A DNA stretch of 64,000 bases from Mycolicibacterium neoaurum VKM Ac-1815D (GTDB lineage: Bacteria; Actinomycetota; Actinomycetes; Mycobacteriales; Mycobacteriaceae): NCBI RefSeq assembly GCF_000317305.3, contig NC_023036.2, positions 5,270,001-5,334,000 of the forward strand, read 5' to 3'. The notes beneath the pieces are model-generated. The model saw only the letters and a list, made by a program, of their open reading frames with translations. It did not search any database and was not told the origin of the DNA. Made by a program: the position numbers and the translations under genes. Shown piece after piece: positions 24,956 to 34,658 of this stretch. How positions within the stretch are numbered: the stretch's first letter is position 1; every line of letters starts with the position of its first letter.

Positions 24956-27900
24956 GTGACAGCAGCGGAAGCCGGGCAGGCCATCCCTTCCCAGTACCTA
25001 CTCGCCGAAGCCGCTGCTCCCCCGCGGACCCTGGTGGACATCCTCTACGACACGGCGCGCCGGTTCCCGGACGCGCCGGCGATCGATGACGGCGAGGTTC
25101 AGCTCACCTACGCCGAACTGATCGGCGATATCGAGGAGAGCGTGCAGTGGCTGGCCGCCCGCGGTATCGGCCGTGGCGACCGGATCGGTATCCGGATGCC
25201 GTCGGGCAGCTATGCCCTCTACACGGCCATCCTGGCCACCCTGGCCACCGGCGCCGCCTACGTTCCCGTCGATGCCGACGATCCCGAGGAGCGCGCCGCC
25301 CTGGTCTTCGGGGAGGCCCAGGTGGTCGCGATCATCACCGAGGCAGGCCTTGTTCGTGGTCCCGGGTCCTCGCGCGGCTGGCGCGCCGCTCCCCCGTTGA
25401 CCCGCGATGACGCCTGGATCATCTTCACCTCCGGGTCCACCGGAACCCCGAAGGGTGTGGCGGTCACCCATCGCAATGCGGCCGCCTTCGTCGACGCCGA
25501 AGCACAGATGTTCCTGCGGTCGGCACCGATCGGCCCGGGTGACCGCGTGCTGGCGGGGCTCTCGGTGGCGTTCGACGCCTCCTGCGAGGAGATGTGGCTG
25601 GCCTGGCGCAACGGCGCCTGCCTGGTGCCCGCCCCGCGGTCGCTGGTGCGCAGCGGGATGGATCTGGGCCCGTGGCTGGTCAGCCGCGACGTGACGGTCG
25701 TCTCTACGGTCCCGACGCTGGCTGCGCTGTGGCCCGCCGAGGCGCTGGAGGCGGTCCGGCTACTGATCTTCGGTGGCGAGGCGTGCCCGCCCGAACTCGC
25801 CGAGCGCCTCGCCGTGGACGGCCGCGAGGTCTGGAACACCTACGGTCCCACCGAGGCCACCGTCGTGGCGTGCGCCGCCCCCTTGGACGGGCGCTCCGCG
25901 GTCAGCATCGGATTGCCGCTGGCCGGGTGGGACCTGGCGGTCGTGGACAAGCAGGGCAGCCCGGTCGGTCTCGGGGAGATCGGTGAACTGGTGATCGGCG
26001 GCGTCGGCCTGGCCCGCTACCTCGATCCCGAGAAGGATGCCGAGAAGTACGCCCCGATGGACACCCTGGGCTGGGCCCGGGCCTACCGCAGCGGCGATCT
26101 GGTGCGACTGGAGGCCGACGGGCTCTACTTCCAAGGCCGCGCCGACGACCAGGTCAAGGTCGGTGGGCGACGGATCGAACTGGGCGAGGTCGACGCCGCG
26201 CTGGTCAACCTGCCCGGTGTCAGCGGCGGGGCGGCCGCGGTCCGCAAGACGACCAGCGGCACACCGCTGCTGGTGGGTTATATCGCATCCGCCGATCCGG
26301 CCTTCGATCTCGGTGCTGCCCGCGCGGCGTTGGCCCAGGCGTTGCCCGCGGCCCTGATACCGCGGCTGGTGCTCCTCGACGAACTGCCGACCCGCACCTC
26401 GGGGAAGGTCGACCGCAATGCGTTGCCCTGGCCGCCGCCGGGCGCCGCACCGGAGGACGAGCCCGACCTCGGCGGCACCATGGGCTGGTTGGCCGGGCTG
26501 TGGCGTGACGTGCTGGCCGCGCCCGTCGACGGGCCGGAAGCGGACTTCTTCGCCCTCGGCGGTGGCTCACTGTCGGCGGCGCAGCTGGTCACCGCGGTGC
26601 GTGGACGCTATCCGCAGGTGACCGTCGCCGATCTGTACGACCATCCGAGGCTGGGGTCGCTGGCCGGTTATCTCGACGAGCTGGCACCACCTCCGGAGGT
26701 GGTGCGCCGCGATGTGCGGCCCACCCCGCTGGTGACCCAGATCGCTCAGATCGCCTTGTCGGTCCCGCTGGCCACGCTGACGGGGCTGCAGTGGGTCATC
26801 TGGCTGGCCGTCCTGAACAACATCGCCGCCGCGATCGACCTGGTGCCGTGGGCGAACACACTGAACTGGTGGTGGTTGCTGGCCGGCTTCATCATCTTCA
26901 TCACCCCGCCGGGCCGGATGGGCATCGCGGTGCTCAGCGCGCGGACCCTGCTGTCGAATCTGCAACCCGGAAGCTACCGCCGCGGCGGATCGGAGCACCT
27001 GCGGGTGTGGTTCGCCGAACGGCTCGCCGAGGCCAGCGGAGCGGAGAACCAGGCAGGCGCGCCGTGGCTGGTGTATTACGGCCGCGCCCTTGGTAACTCG
27101 ATCGGCAAGGGTGTCGACCTGCATTCGGCACCGCCGGTCACCGGCATGCTGACCATCGGGCACCGCGCTTCCGTCGAACCCGAGGTCGACCTGACCGGGC
27201 ATTGGATCGACGGCGACATCTTCCACGTCGGACCCATCAGCATCGGCACCGATGCGACCATCGGCGCCCGCACCACACTGTTCCCCGGCGCGACGGTCGG
27301 CAAGAACGCCGACGTGGCTCCCGGCTCCGGTGTCGTGGGCAAGGTGAAGAACGGGCAGTACTGGAAGGGTTCGCCGGCAGCCAAATCCGGTAAGGCCCGT
27401 CACCCCTGGCCCGACGAGCGCCCCGGCCGCGCGCCGTTGTGGGTGGGCATCTACAGCGTGACATCGATGTTGCTCGGCGCCCTGCCGTTGACGGCGCTGG
27501 CAGCGGGCCTGGCGGTGCTGGCCTGGGCGGTGCGCGGCACCGCGAGCCCGACCGACGCGTTGGTGCCCGCGCTGGCATGGACCCCGGTGGCCGCGCTGGT
27601 CGCGTTCGGCACCTACGCGGTGCTGACGGTATTGGGCGTCCGACTGCTCTCGCTCGGCCTCACCGAGGGGTATCACCCGGTGCGCAGCCGGGTCGGCTGG
27701 CAGCTGTGGGCCACCGAACGACTCATGGATGCGGCACGCAACTACCTGTTCCCGATGTACGCCAGCCTGCTCACGCCGTGGTGGCTGCGACTGCTGGGCG
27801 CGAAGGTCGGCAAGGGCACCGAGATTTCCACCGCATTGTTGACCCCGAAGTTCACCGAGGTGCAAGACGGGGCATTCCTGGCCGATGACACCATGGTGGC

Positions 27901-28840
27901 CTCCTACGAACTCGGCGGCGGCTGGATCCACGTCGCCAAGGCGACCATCGGCAAGCGCGCCTTCCTCGGCAACTCCGGTATCACCCAGCCCGGCCGGCGG
28001 GTTCCCGACGACGGCCTGGTGGCGGTGCTCTCGGCCGCCCCGCACAAGGCCAAGGCTGGGTCGTCCTGGCTGGGCAGCCCGCCGATCCGGCTGCGCCGCC
28101 AGCCGACGGCTGCCGACGCACTGCGCACCTTCAACCCGTCCACCGAGTTGAAGATCAAGCGTTCGGTGGTCGAAACCTGCAGGCTGATCCCGGTCATGGT
28201 GACGTTTTTCATCGGCGTCGCGGTGCTGGCGGCGCTGCACGCCCTGGCCGGCACGATCGGCTACGGCTTGACGGCGGTGGCAGGCGGAGTGGTGCTGCTG
28301 GTCGCAGGGGCCGTCGCCGGGGCGATCGCGGTGGCGGCCAAGTGGATCGTCATCGGCCGGATCACCGCCATCGAACATCCGCTGTGGTCGTCGTTCGTCT
28401 GGCGCAACGAGGTGGCTGACACATTCGTCGAGACGGTCGCCGCGCCCTGGTTCGCCAGGGCCGCCACCGGCACGCCGATCATGAACATCTGGCTGCGCGG
28501 ACTCGGCGCGAAGATCGGCCGCGGCGTCTGGTGCGAGACCTATTGGCTGCCCGAGGCCGACCTGATCTCGCTGGGCGCGGGCAGCACGGTCAACCGCGGT
28601 TGTGTGGTGCAGACCCACCTGTTCCACGACCGGATCATGCGGATGGACACCGTGATCCTCGACGAGGGCGCCACGCTGGGCCCGCACTGTGTCGCGCTGC
28701 CCGCCTCACGCATCGGCGCGGGGGCCACCATCGGGCCCGCCTCGCTGGTGATGCGCGGTGACGAGGTCCCGCCGTGGACCCGCTGGCAGGGCAATCCCAT
28801 TGCCCCCTGGACGAAGTCGAAAAAGAAGCGAGCCGAATGA
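24956..28840 (+). CDS. Pls/PosA-family single-module non-ribosomal peptide synthetase
   Basis: The 1294-residue membrane-bound synthetase has the architecture of epsilon-poly-L-lysine synthetase. It has an adenylation domain (about 20-495) with A3 TSGSTGTPKG at 158-167 and A10 Lys484, then a carrier domain with LGGGS and the phosphopantetheine Ser538. Membrane segments follow from about 605, with three hexapeptide-repeat (LbH) acyltransferase-like domains between further membrane pairs. Aligning to GrsA, the specificity residues read D207, A208, E211, S250, I271, G273, T295, V303, V304, K484. This resembles published lysine codes (from memory). The GTG at 24956 was chosen. The stop overlaps the peptidase gene as ATGA. 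The product is inferred to be a basic homopolymer or an amino-acid conjugate. Confidence 0.88.
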   Translation: MTAAEAGQAIPSQYLLAEAAAPPRTLVDILYDTARRFPDAPAIDDGEVQLTYAELIGDIEESVQWLAARGIGRGDRIGIRMPSGSYALYTAILATLATGAAYVPVDADDPEERAALVFGEAQVVAIITEAGLVRGPGSSRGWRAAPPLTRDDAWIIFTSGSTGTPKGVAVTHRNAAAFVDAEAQMFLRSAPIGPGDRVLAGLSVAFDASCEEMWLAWRNGACLVPAPRSLVRSGMDLGPWLVSRDVTVVSTVPTLAALWPAEALEAVRLLIFGGEACPPELAERLAVDGREVWNTYGPTEATVVACAAPLDGRSAVSIGLPLAGWDLAVVDKQGSPVGLGEIGELVIGGVGLARYLDPEKDAEKYAPMDTLGWARAYRSGDLVRLEADGLYFQGRADDQVKVGGRRIELGEVDAALVNLPGVSGGAAAVRKTTSGTPLLVGYIASADPAFDLGAARAALAQALPAALIPRLVLLDELPTRTSGKVDRNALPWPPPGAAPEDEPDLGGTMGWLAGLWRDVLAAPVDGPEADFFALGGGSLSAAQLVTAVRGRYPQVTVADLYDHPRLGSLAGYLDELAPPPEVVRRDVRPTPLVTQIAQIALSVPLATLTGLQWVIWLAVLNNIAAAIDLVPWANTLNWWWLLAGFIIFITPPGRMGIAVLSARTLLSNLQPGSYRRGGSEHLRVWFAERLAEASGAENQAGAPWLVYYGRALGNSIGKGVDLHSAPPVTGMLTIGHRASVEPEVDLTGHWIDGDIFHVGPISIGTDATIGARTTLFPGATVGKNADVAPGSGVVGKVKNGQYWKGSPAAKSGKARHPWPDERPGRAPLWVGIYSVTSMLLGALPLTALAAGLAVLAWAVRGTASPTDALVPALAWTPVAALVAFGTYAVLTVLGVRLLSLGLTEGYHPVRSRVGWQLWATERLMDAARNYLFPMYASLLTPWWLRLLGAKVGKGTEISTALLTPKFTEVQDGAFLADDTMVASYELGGGWIHVAKATIGKRAFLGNSGITQPGRRVPDDGLVAVLSAAPHKAKAGSSWLGSPPIRLRRQPTAADALRTFNPSTELKIKRSVVETCRLIPVMVTFFIGVAVLAALHALAGTIGYGLTAVAGGVVLLVAGAVAGAIAVAAKWIVIGRITAIEHPLWSSFVWRNEVADTFVETVAAPWFARAATGTPIMNIWLRGLGAKIGRGVWCETYWLPEADLISLGAGSTVNRGCVVQTHLFHDRIMRMDTVILDEGATLGPHCVALPASRIGAGATIGPASLVMRGDEVPPWTRWQGNPIAPWTKSKKKRAE

Positions 28841-30177
28841 GCAGTGCCAAGAAGGTCGCGAAGAAGACGGCACACACTCCCCCGGTGATCGACCCGTACC
28901 TGCCGCGCAACGGCAACTTCGGCTACCGGGTGTCACGCTACGAACTCGACATCGAGTACAAGGTGGCGATCAACCGCCTCGGCGGCACGGTCACCGTCAC
29001 CGCGGTGACCCTTGCCGCGCTGCGCGCCTTCACCCTCGATCTCTCCGATGCGCTGGGCGTGTCGAAGGTGACGGTGAACGGCCGGCGCCCCAACAACTTC
29101 CGATGTCATGGTGGAAAACTGCACATCACCCTCGGTGAGACGTTGCCCGCCGGTGCGGCGATGACGCTCGTGGTGCGCTACGGCGGCACACCCAGACCGC
29201 TGCGCACCGTCTGGGGCGAGGTCGGATTCGAGGAACTGTCCAACGGTGCGCTGGTGGCCGGTCAGCCCAACGGGGCCGCCTCCTGGTTCCCGTGCGACGA
29301 CCATCCCTCCGCGAAGGCCAGTTTTCGCATCCGGATCAGCACCGACAGCCCCTACTACGCGTTGGCCAACGGGGAACTGTTGTCCAAGCAGACCCGTGCG
29401 AGCCACACCACGTGGACCTATGAGCAGGCCGAGCCGACCTCGACCTACCTGATCACGTTGCAGATCGGCGAATACACCAGGCACCGGCTGAACAAGAGCC
29501 CTGTCCCGATGCACGCGGTCCTCCCGGATCGATTGCGGCGCAACTTCGACCACGACTTCGGCCGGCAGACACAGATGATGAAGTTGTTCATCCGCCAGTT
29601 CGGCCCTTACCCGTTGGAAACCGGTTACACCGTCGTCGTCACCGACGACGATCTGGAGATCCCGCTTGAGGCACAGGGGCTTTCCATCTTCGGTGCCAAC
29701 CATTGCGACGGCCGGCGCAGTTCCGAGCGGTTGATCGCCCATGAGCTGGCCCACCAGTGGTTCGGCAATTCGGTGACCGCGCGCCGGTGGCGGGACATCT
29801 GGTTACACGAGGGCTTCGCCTGTTACGCGGAGTGGCTGTGGTCCGAGGAGTCCGGCGGGCCCAGCGCCGACGAACGCGCCCGCAACTATCACCGCAAGCT
29901 GGCCGATTCACCGCAGGATCTGCTGCTGACCGATCCGGGACCGACCGACATGTTCGACGACCGGGTGTACAAACGCGGCGCGCTCACCCTGCACGCCGTG
30001 CGCCATACCATCGGCGACGACAACTTCTTTGCACTGCTGCAGGATTGGACCGCCCGCTACCGGCACAGCACCGCGGTGACCGATGATTTCACCGGCCTGG
30101 CGGCCAACCATGCCGACGTCTCGCTGCGCGGGCTGTGGGACCGCTGGCTGTACTCCACCGACCTCCCGGACCTGTGA
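28837..30177 (+). CDS. M1-family zinc metallopeptidase
   Basis: The 446-residue gluzincin aminopeptidase has HELAH at 302-306, the third zinc ligand Glu325 in HEGFA, and PLEAQG (276-281) in the place of the usual GAMEN exopeptidase motif. It lacks the large C-terminal domain of PepN. The N-terminus is lysine-rich, with no signal peptide. The ATG overlaps the synthetase stop (ATGA). In Streptomyces, M1-type polylysine-degrading enzymes accompany Pls. The same role here, trimming or self-protection, is an inference. Confidence 0.9.
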   Translation: MSSAKKVAKKTAHTPPVIDPYLPRNGNFGYRVSRYELDIEYKVAINRLGGTVTVTAVTLAALRAFTLDLSDALGVSKVTVNGRRPNNFRCHGGKLHITLGETLPAGAAMTLVVRYGGTPRPLRTVWGEVGFEELSNGALVAGQPNGAASWFPCDDHPSAKASFRIRISTDSPYYALANGELLSKQTRASHTTWTYEQAEPTSTYLITLQIGEYTRHRLNKSPVPMHAVLPDRLRRNFDHDFGRQTQMMKLFIRQFGPYPLETGYTVVVTDDDLEIPLEAQGLSIFGANHCDGRRSSERLIAHELAHQWFGNSVTARRWRDIWLHEGFACYAEWLWSEESGGPSADERARNYHRKLADSPQDLLLTDPGPTDMFDDRVYKRGALTLHAVRHTIGDDNFFALLQDWTARYRHSTAVTDDFTGLAANHADVSLRGLWDRWLYSTDLPDL

Positions 30178-31418
30178 CCGACGGCGGCTCCGCACTGCCG
30201 GCGCGCGGGCCGGTCACGCGGGCCAGCGTCACCACGGTCGGAATCGCCACCGCCTGCACCGCACTGTGCGGGTACGTGGTGCTGTATCTGGCCGCCCGCA
30301 GCCTGGAGCCCGCGGGCTTCTCCCTCTTCGGGGTGTTCTGGGGGGCGTTCGGTCTCGTCAGCGGCGCGGCCAACGGGCTGCTGCAGGAGGCCACCCGCGA
30401 GGTGCGGGCCGCGCGCACGCGGAGCGCACCCGAAGCATCCCGGACCCGGCCGATGTGGGTGGCCGTCGGCGTGGGCATCGGTGCGGCCGCCCTGATCGGC
30501 GTGACCGCACCGCTGTGGTCGGCCCGGGTCTTCACCGAGTACCAGTGGCTCAGTGTGGCGCTGCTCAGCATCGGTCTCGGCGGATTCTGCCTGCACGCAA
30601 CGCTTCTGGGCATGCTGGCCGGCACCGATCGATGGACCCAGTACGGCTCGCTGATGGTGACCGACGCGGTGACCCGGGTGGCGGTCGCGGTGGCGGCGTT
30701 CGTCTTCGGCTGGGGGCTCGCCGGGTTCCTGTGGGCCACCGTCGCCGGCTGCCTGGCGTGGCTGACCATGCTGGTGTGCTCCCGAGGCGCCCGGGCGGCG
30801 GCCGCGCTGACCTGCGCGGGCAGCGCGCGCACCTTCTTGGCGGGCGCCTCGCATTCGGTGGCCGCGGCCGGCGCCAGCGCCATCCTGGTGATGGGATTCC
30901 CGGTGCTGTTACAGGCCACCAGCTCCGAACTCGGCGCCGCGGGCGGAGTGGTGATCCTCGCGGTCACCCTCACCAGAGCTCCGCTGCTGGTGCCGCTGAC
31001 GGCCATGCAGGGCAACCTGATAGCGCATTTCGTCGATCAGCGCGACCGCAGACTGGGTGCGCTGCTCACCCCCGCACTGGTGGTCACCGCGATCGGCACG
31101 ATCGGCGTCGCGGCGGCCGCGGTCGCCGGCCCCTGGTTGCTGCACACCGCATTCGGGCCCGAATATCAGGCGAGCGGCGCACTGCTGGCCTGGCTGACCG
31201 CCGCGGCCACCGCCATCGCACTGCTCACCCTCACCGGCGCCGCGGCCGTCGCGGCCGCACTGCACCGCGCCTACGCCGCCGGATGGATCGGCGCCACCCT
31301 GGCCGCCGGCGCACTGCTGCTGCTGCCGGCCGCACTGGAGACCAGGACCGTCATCGCGCTGCTGTGCGGTCCCGTGGTCGGCATCGCGGTGCACATGTAC
31401 GCGCTCGCCCGATCCTGA
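30174..31418 (+). CDS. Polysaccharide-flippase-like multi-spanning membrane protein (Rv3630-like)
   Basis: The 414-residue integral membrane protein has about 12 hydrophobic segments and resembles Wzx/MATE-type flippases of surface polymers. The GTG at 30174 overlaps the M1 peptidase stop codon as GTGA. It is the likely orthologue of Rv3630, which in M. tuberculosis also precedes galE. Translational coupling to the synthetase-peptidase pair raises the possibility of exporting or flipping their product, but the homologue exists without that pair elsewhere. Confidence 0.78.
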   Translation: MTDGGSALPARGPVTRASVTTVGIATACTALCGYVVLYLAARSLEPAGFSLFGVFWGAFGLVSGAANGLLQEATREVRAARTRSAPEASRTRPMWVAVGVGIGAAALIGVTAPLWSARVFTEYQWLSVALLSIGLGGFCLHATLLGMLAGTDRWTQYGSLMVTDAVTRVAVAVAAFVFGWGLAGFLWATVAGCLAWLTMLVCSRGARAAAALTCAGSARTFLAGASHSVAAAGASAILVMGFPVLLQATSSELGAAGGVVILAVTLTRAPLLVPLTAMQGNLIAHFVDQRDRRLGALLTPALVVTAIGTIGVAAAAVAGPWLLHTAFGPEYQASGALLAWLTAAATAIALLTLTGAAAVAAALHRAYAAGWIGATLAAGALLLLPAALETRTVIALLCGPVVGIAVHMYALARS

Positions 31419-31465
31419 TCCATGACAGCATGAACCCGGCTTCGGGTCCCCACACGAGGAGAGAT

Positions 31466-32449
31466 ATGTCCTGGCTAGTGACCGGCGGTGCCGGGTACAT
31501 CGGAGCGCATGTGGTGCGCGCACTGAAAGCCTCGGGCGCCGATGTCGTCGTGATCGACGATCTGTCCACCGGTATCGCCGGATTCGTGCCTGACGGCGTC
31601 GAACTGGTCACCGCCAACCTGCTGGACCTCGACACCGTCACCGCGACGCTGGCCGACCACGCCGTCAGCGGGGTGATCCACGTCGCGGGATACAAGTACG
31701 CGGGCGAATCGGTGAAGTACCCGTTGCACACCTACCGCCAGAACGTCACCGCGATGGCCACCCTGCTGGAGGCGATGGCGGCCACCGATATCGACCAGAT
31801 CGTGTTCTCCAGCAGTGCCGCCACCTACGGCACCCCCGATGTCGAGATCGTCGACGAGCAGACGCCGACGGCGCCGGAGTCGCCGTACGGCGAGAGCAAG
31901 CTCATCGGCGAGTGGCTGCTGCGCGATGAGGCGCGGGCACGCCCACTGCGGCACACCAGCCTGCGCTATTTCAACGTCGTCGGTTCCGGCTCGGTAGACC
32001 TGTACGACCGCAGCCCGCACAATCTGTTCCCCAAGGTGCTCGACATGCTCTACGGCGGCCGCGTCCCGCAGATCAACGGCGGCGACTACGCCACCCCGGA
32101 CGGCACCTGCGTGCGCGACTACGTCCACGTCTCCGATCTGGCGGACGCCCATGTCGCGGCGGCGCGCAGGCTGGCCGCCGGTGAGCCCGTCGAGCCGGTG
32201 TACAACCTCGGCAGCGGATCGGGGACGTCGGTGCGCGAGATCATGACCGCGATCCGGGACGTCACCGGTATCGATTTCGAGCCCGCGGTCACCCCGCGCC
32301 GGCCGGGTGATCCGGCCCGCATCGTGGCCGCGGGCACCCTGGCGGCGCGCGATCTGGGCTGGCAGATGCGGCATTCGCTGACGGATATGGTCGCCTCGGC
32401 GTGGGCGGCCCGACAGGCCGTCGGGCAGGACTATCCGACCGCGGGCTGA
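31466..32449 (+). CDS. galE: UDP-glucose 4-epimerase
   Basis: This SDR-fold epimerase interconverts UDP-glucose and UDP-galactose for galactan and other envelope sugars. The 327-residue protein has the NAD-binding GGAGYIG at 7-13, catalytic SSSAATYG at about 115-122, and Tyr141/Lys145 (YGESK). The ATG at 31466 follows GAGGAGAG at 31456-31463. It lies 47 bp after the flippase-like gene on the same strand and before the GT-C-like membrane protein. Confidence 0.94.
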   Translation: MSWLVTGGAGYIGAHVVRALKASGADVVVIDDLSTGIAGFVPDGVELVTANLLDLDTVTATLADHAVSGVIHVAGYKYAGESVKYPLHTYRQNVTAMATLLEAMAATDIDQIVFSSSAATYGTPDVEIVDEQTPTAPESPYGESKLIGEWLLRDEARARPLRHTSLRYFNVVGSGSVDLYDRSPHNLFPKVLDMLYGGRVPQINGGDYATPDGTCVRDYVHVSDLADAHVAAARRLAAGEPVEPVYNLGSGSGTSVREIMTAIRDVTGIDFEPAVTPRRPGDPARIVAAGTLAARDLGWQMRHSLTDMVASAWAARQAVGQDYPTAG

Positions 32450-32482
32450 GCGACTGGACGGGCGTCCGTACAGTCGGCTGCG

Positions 32483-34237
32483 ATGAAATGGGTCCCCAGG
32501 GTTGCCGCCGCGTTGATCGCGGCACAGCTGGCGATCCGGGCGGTGCTCGCCTTCGGTGGCTACTTCTACTGGGATGACCTGATCCTGATCGGCCGGGCGG
32601 GCACGCAGGGGTTGCTGTCCGTCGAGTATCTGTTCGACGATCACGACGGGCACGTGATGCCGGGGGCGTTCCTGGTCGCCGGGGCCATCACCCGATTGGC
32701 TCCGCTGGAATGGTTCTGGCCCGCTCTGAGCCTCGTGGTGCTGCAGCTGCTGGCCTCGCTGGCCCTGCTGCGCGTGCTGCACCTGATCCTCGGGTGGCGC
32801 CCGGTGCTGCTGGTCCCGTTGGTGTTCGCCCTGTTCACCCCGCTGACGGTGCCGGCATTCGCGTGGTGGGCCGCGGGGCTGAACTCGCTGCCGATGCTGG
32901 CCGCACTGGCCTGGGTGTGTGGGGATGCCATCCAGCTGGTGCGCACCGGCAACCGGCGTTACGCGGTGACCGGGGTGCTGGTCTATTGCGGGGGCCTGCT
33001 GTTCTTCGAGAAATCGGCGGTGATCCCGTTCGTCGCGTTCACGGTGACCGCCCTGCTGGCGTGGGTGAGCCGGGAACCGCTTGCCGCCGTGTGGCATCGA
33101 GGGATCCGCCTGTGGGTCGGGCTGCTGGCGGCCACCGCCGGCTGGATCGGGGTCTATCTGCTGGTGGTCGACCAGAAACGGTGGACGCTGGATCTGGGCA
33201 TGACCGCCGAACTGTGGTGGCGCTCGGTGACGCACGGGATCGTGCCGGGTCTGGCCGGTGGACCGTGGGACTGGCAGCGCTGGGCCCCCGCCTCACCCTG
33301 GGCCACGCCGCCGGTCACGGTGATGGTGCTCGGCTGGATTGCGCTGGCCGCGGTGGTAGCGGTGTCGGTGGCCCGGAAACAGCGGATCGCCGCGGTATGG
33401 GTGGCCGCGCTGGGCTACGGGCTGGCCTGCCAGGTGCCGATCTATCTGATGCGCTCCTCGCAGTTCACCGCGCTGGAACTGGCGCAGGCCCTGCGCTACC
33501 TGCCCGATCTGGTGGTGGTGGCGACCATCCTGGCCGCCGTCGCGCTGAGCGCGCCCAACCGGCCGGGATCGGCATGGCTGGATGCCTCCCGGGGGCGCAC
33601 CGCGGTGGTCTGCGCCCTGGCCGTCGCGTTCGTCGGCAGCAGCCTGTACTCGACATCGACATTCCTGCGGGTGTGGCGGGACAGCCCGGTGCCGCAGTAC
33701 CTGCACAACGCCGAGGCCGGCCTGGCCGATGCACCGCGCGGGACGCCGCTGCTCGACCAGGAGGTCGATCCGCTGATCATGCAGCGGGTGGCCGCGCCGG
33801 AGAATCTGGCCAGCCACATGTTCGCGCTGTTGCCGCAGCGCCCCGAGTTCAGCGGCACCACCACCGATCTGCGTGTGCTCGACAGTACCGGCAGGCTGCG
33901 CGAGGCGCTGGTCACCTGGGTGCGGTCCATCGCCGCAGGTCCGATCCCCAACTGCGGGTATCTGGTGCAGACCGATGCCGACGTCACGATGCCGCTGGAC
34001 GGTCCGCTGCTGCCCGCCGACTGGACCGCCGAGATCAACTACCTGGCCAACAGCGAAGGCTCGCTGACGATGTCGCTGGCCGAGGGCGCACCGGTGAAGG
34101 TGCCGACCCATCCCGGGTTGAACCGGGTCTTCGTGCGGTTGTCCGGCGCCGGTGACTCGATCACGGTCAGCGCGAACACCGCGGCACTGTCGGTGTGCAT
34201 CGCGTCGGGACCGGTGGGATTCGTCGCTGCCCGCTGA
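32483..34237 (+). CDS. Multi-spanning membrane protein, GT-C-like (Rv3635-like)
   Basis: The 584-residue protein has at least nine hydrophobic segments in the first two thirds and a soluble C-terminal domain of about 180 residues. An acidic pair in the first extracytoplasmic loop (YFYWDDLILIG, about residues 30-40) is the position used by GT-C glycosyltransferases for catalysis. The length matches M. tuberculosis Rv3635 as I recall it. A sugar-lipid-dependent envelope glycosyltransferase is a reasonable inference. Function is unproven. Confidence 0.75.
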   Translation: MKWVPRVAAALIAAQLAIRAVLAFGGYFYWDDLILIGRAGTQGLLSVEYLFDDHDGHVMPGAFLVAGAITRLAPLEWFWPALSLVVLQLLASLALLRVLHLILGWRPVLLVPLVFALFTPLTVPAFAWWAAGLNSLPMLAALAWVCGDAIQLVRTGNRRYAVTGVLVYCGGLLFFEKSAVIPFVAFTVTALLAWVSREPLAAVWHRGIRLWVGLLAATAGWIGVYLLVVDQKRWTLDLGMTAELWWRSVTHGIVPGLAGGPWDWQRWAPASPWATPPVTVMVLGWIALAAVVAVSVARKQRIAAVWVAALGYGLACQVPIYLMRSSQFTALELAQALRYLPDLVVVATILAAVALSAPNRPGSAWLDASRGRTAVVCALAVAFVGSSLYSTSTFLRVWRDSPVPQYLHNAEAGLADAPRGTPLLDQEVDPLIMQRVAAPENLASHMFALLPQRPEFSGTTTDLRVLDSTGRLREALVTWVRSIAAGPIPNCGYLVQTDADVTMPLDGPLLPADWTAEINYLANSEGSLTMSLAEGAPVKVPTHPGLNRVFVRLSGAGDSITVSANTAALSVCIASGPVGFVAAR

Positions 34238-34289
34238 CACCGGCGTGTGCTGCCCCCGACTTGTCGGTGCCCGCGCCTACGGTTGGCTG

Positions 34290-34658
34290 ATGATCTCCTC
34301 GGACTCGCGGCCCTCGACGGTGGCGCCGTGCAGACACTGCGGCATCGAGACCGTGTGGTTGCAGACCGTGTACGGCGGCTGGCACCTCTTCGACGCCGCC
34401 GAGTTCCCCACCGAGGACAGCGCGGCCGGTAACCGCTTCGCCATCCGGCGGCTGTCCCGGCAGGTGGTGGATCTCGACGATGTGTACGAGGGCAGGTGGC
34501 CGGCCACCTGCCTGCACCTGCACCGGTTCGAATGCCCGACCAGCTATGACGACGCGCGCTTTCATCAGCGCAGGCCGCGGCAGGCCAATGAGATCGACCT
34601 CGACGATCTGTTCGGCCGCCTGGCCGAGCGGCGGGAGGCCCGGCGCCGGGCGGGTTAG
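34290..34658 (+). CDS. Small hypothetical protein with CxxC motif
   Basis: The 122-residue protein has a C-R-H-C pair near residue 12-16 and further Cys/His in TCLHLHRFEC around residue 75-85, suggesting a zinc-binding site. I do not recognise a named family. The C-terminus is rich in Arg. The ATG at 34290 is preferred to upstream starts, which run inside the preceding gene. It overlaps the convergent TetR gene by 4 bp. Confidence 0.6.
   Translation: MISSDSRPSTVAPCRHCGIETVWLQTVYGGWHLFDAAEFPTEDSAAGNRFAIRRLSRQVVDLDDVYEGRWPATCLHLHRFECPTSYDDARFHQRRPRQANEIDLDDLFGRLAERREARRRAG

Noticed and set aside
26567..28687. 706-codon minus-strand frame opposite the Pls-like synthetase
   Set aside because: Composition is Arg/His/Gln-rich low-complexity typical of an antisense shadow; the plus strand has clear domains.
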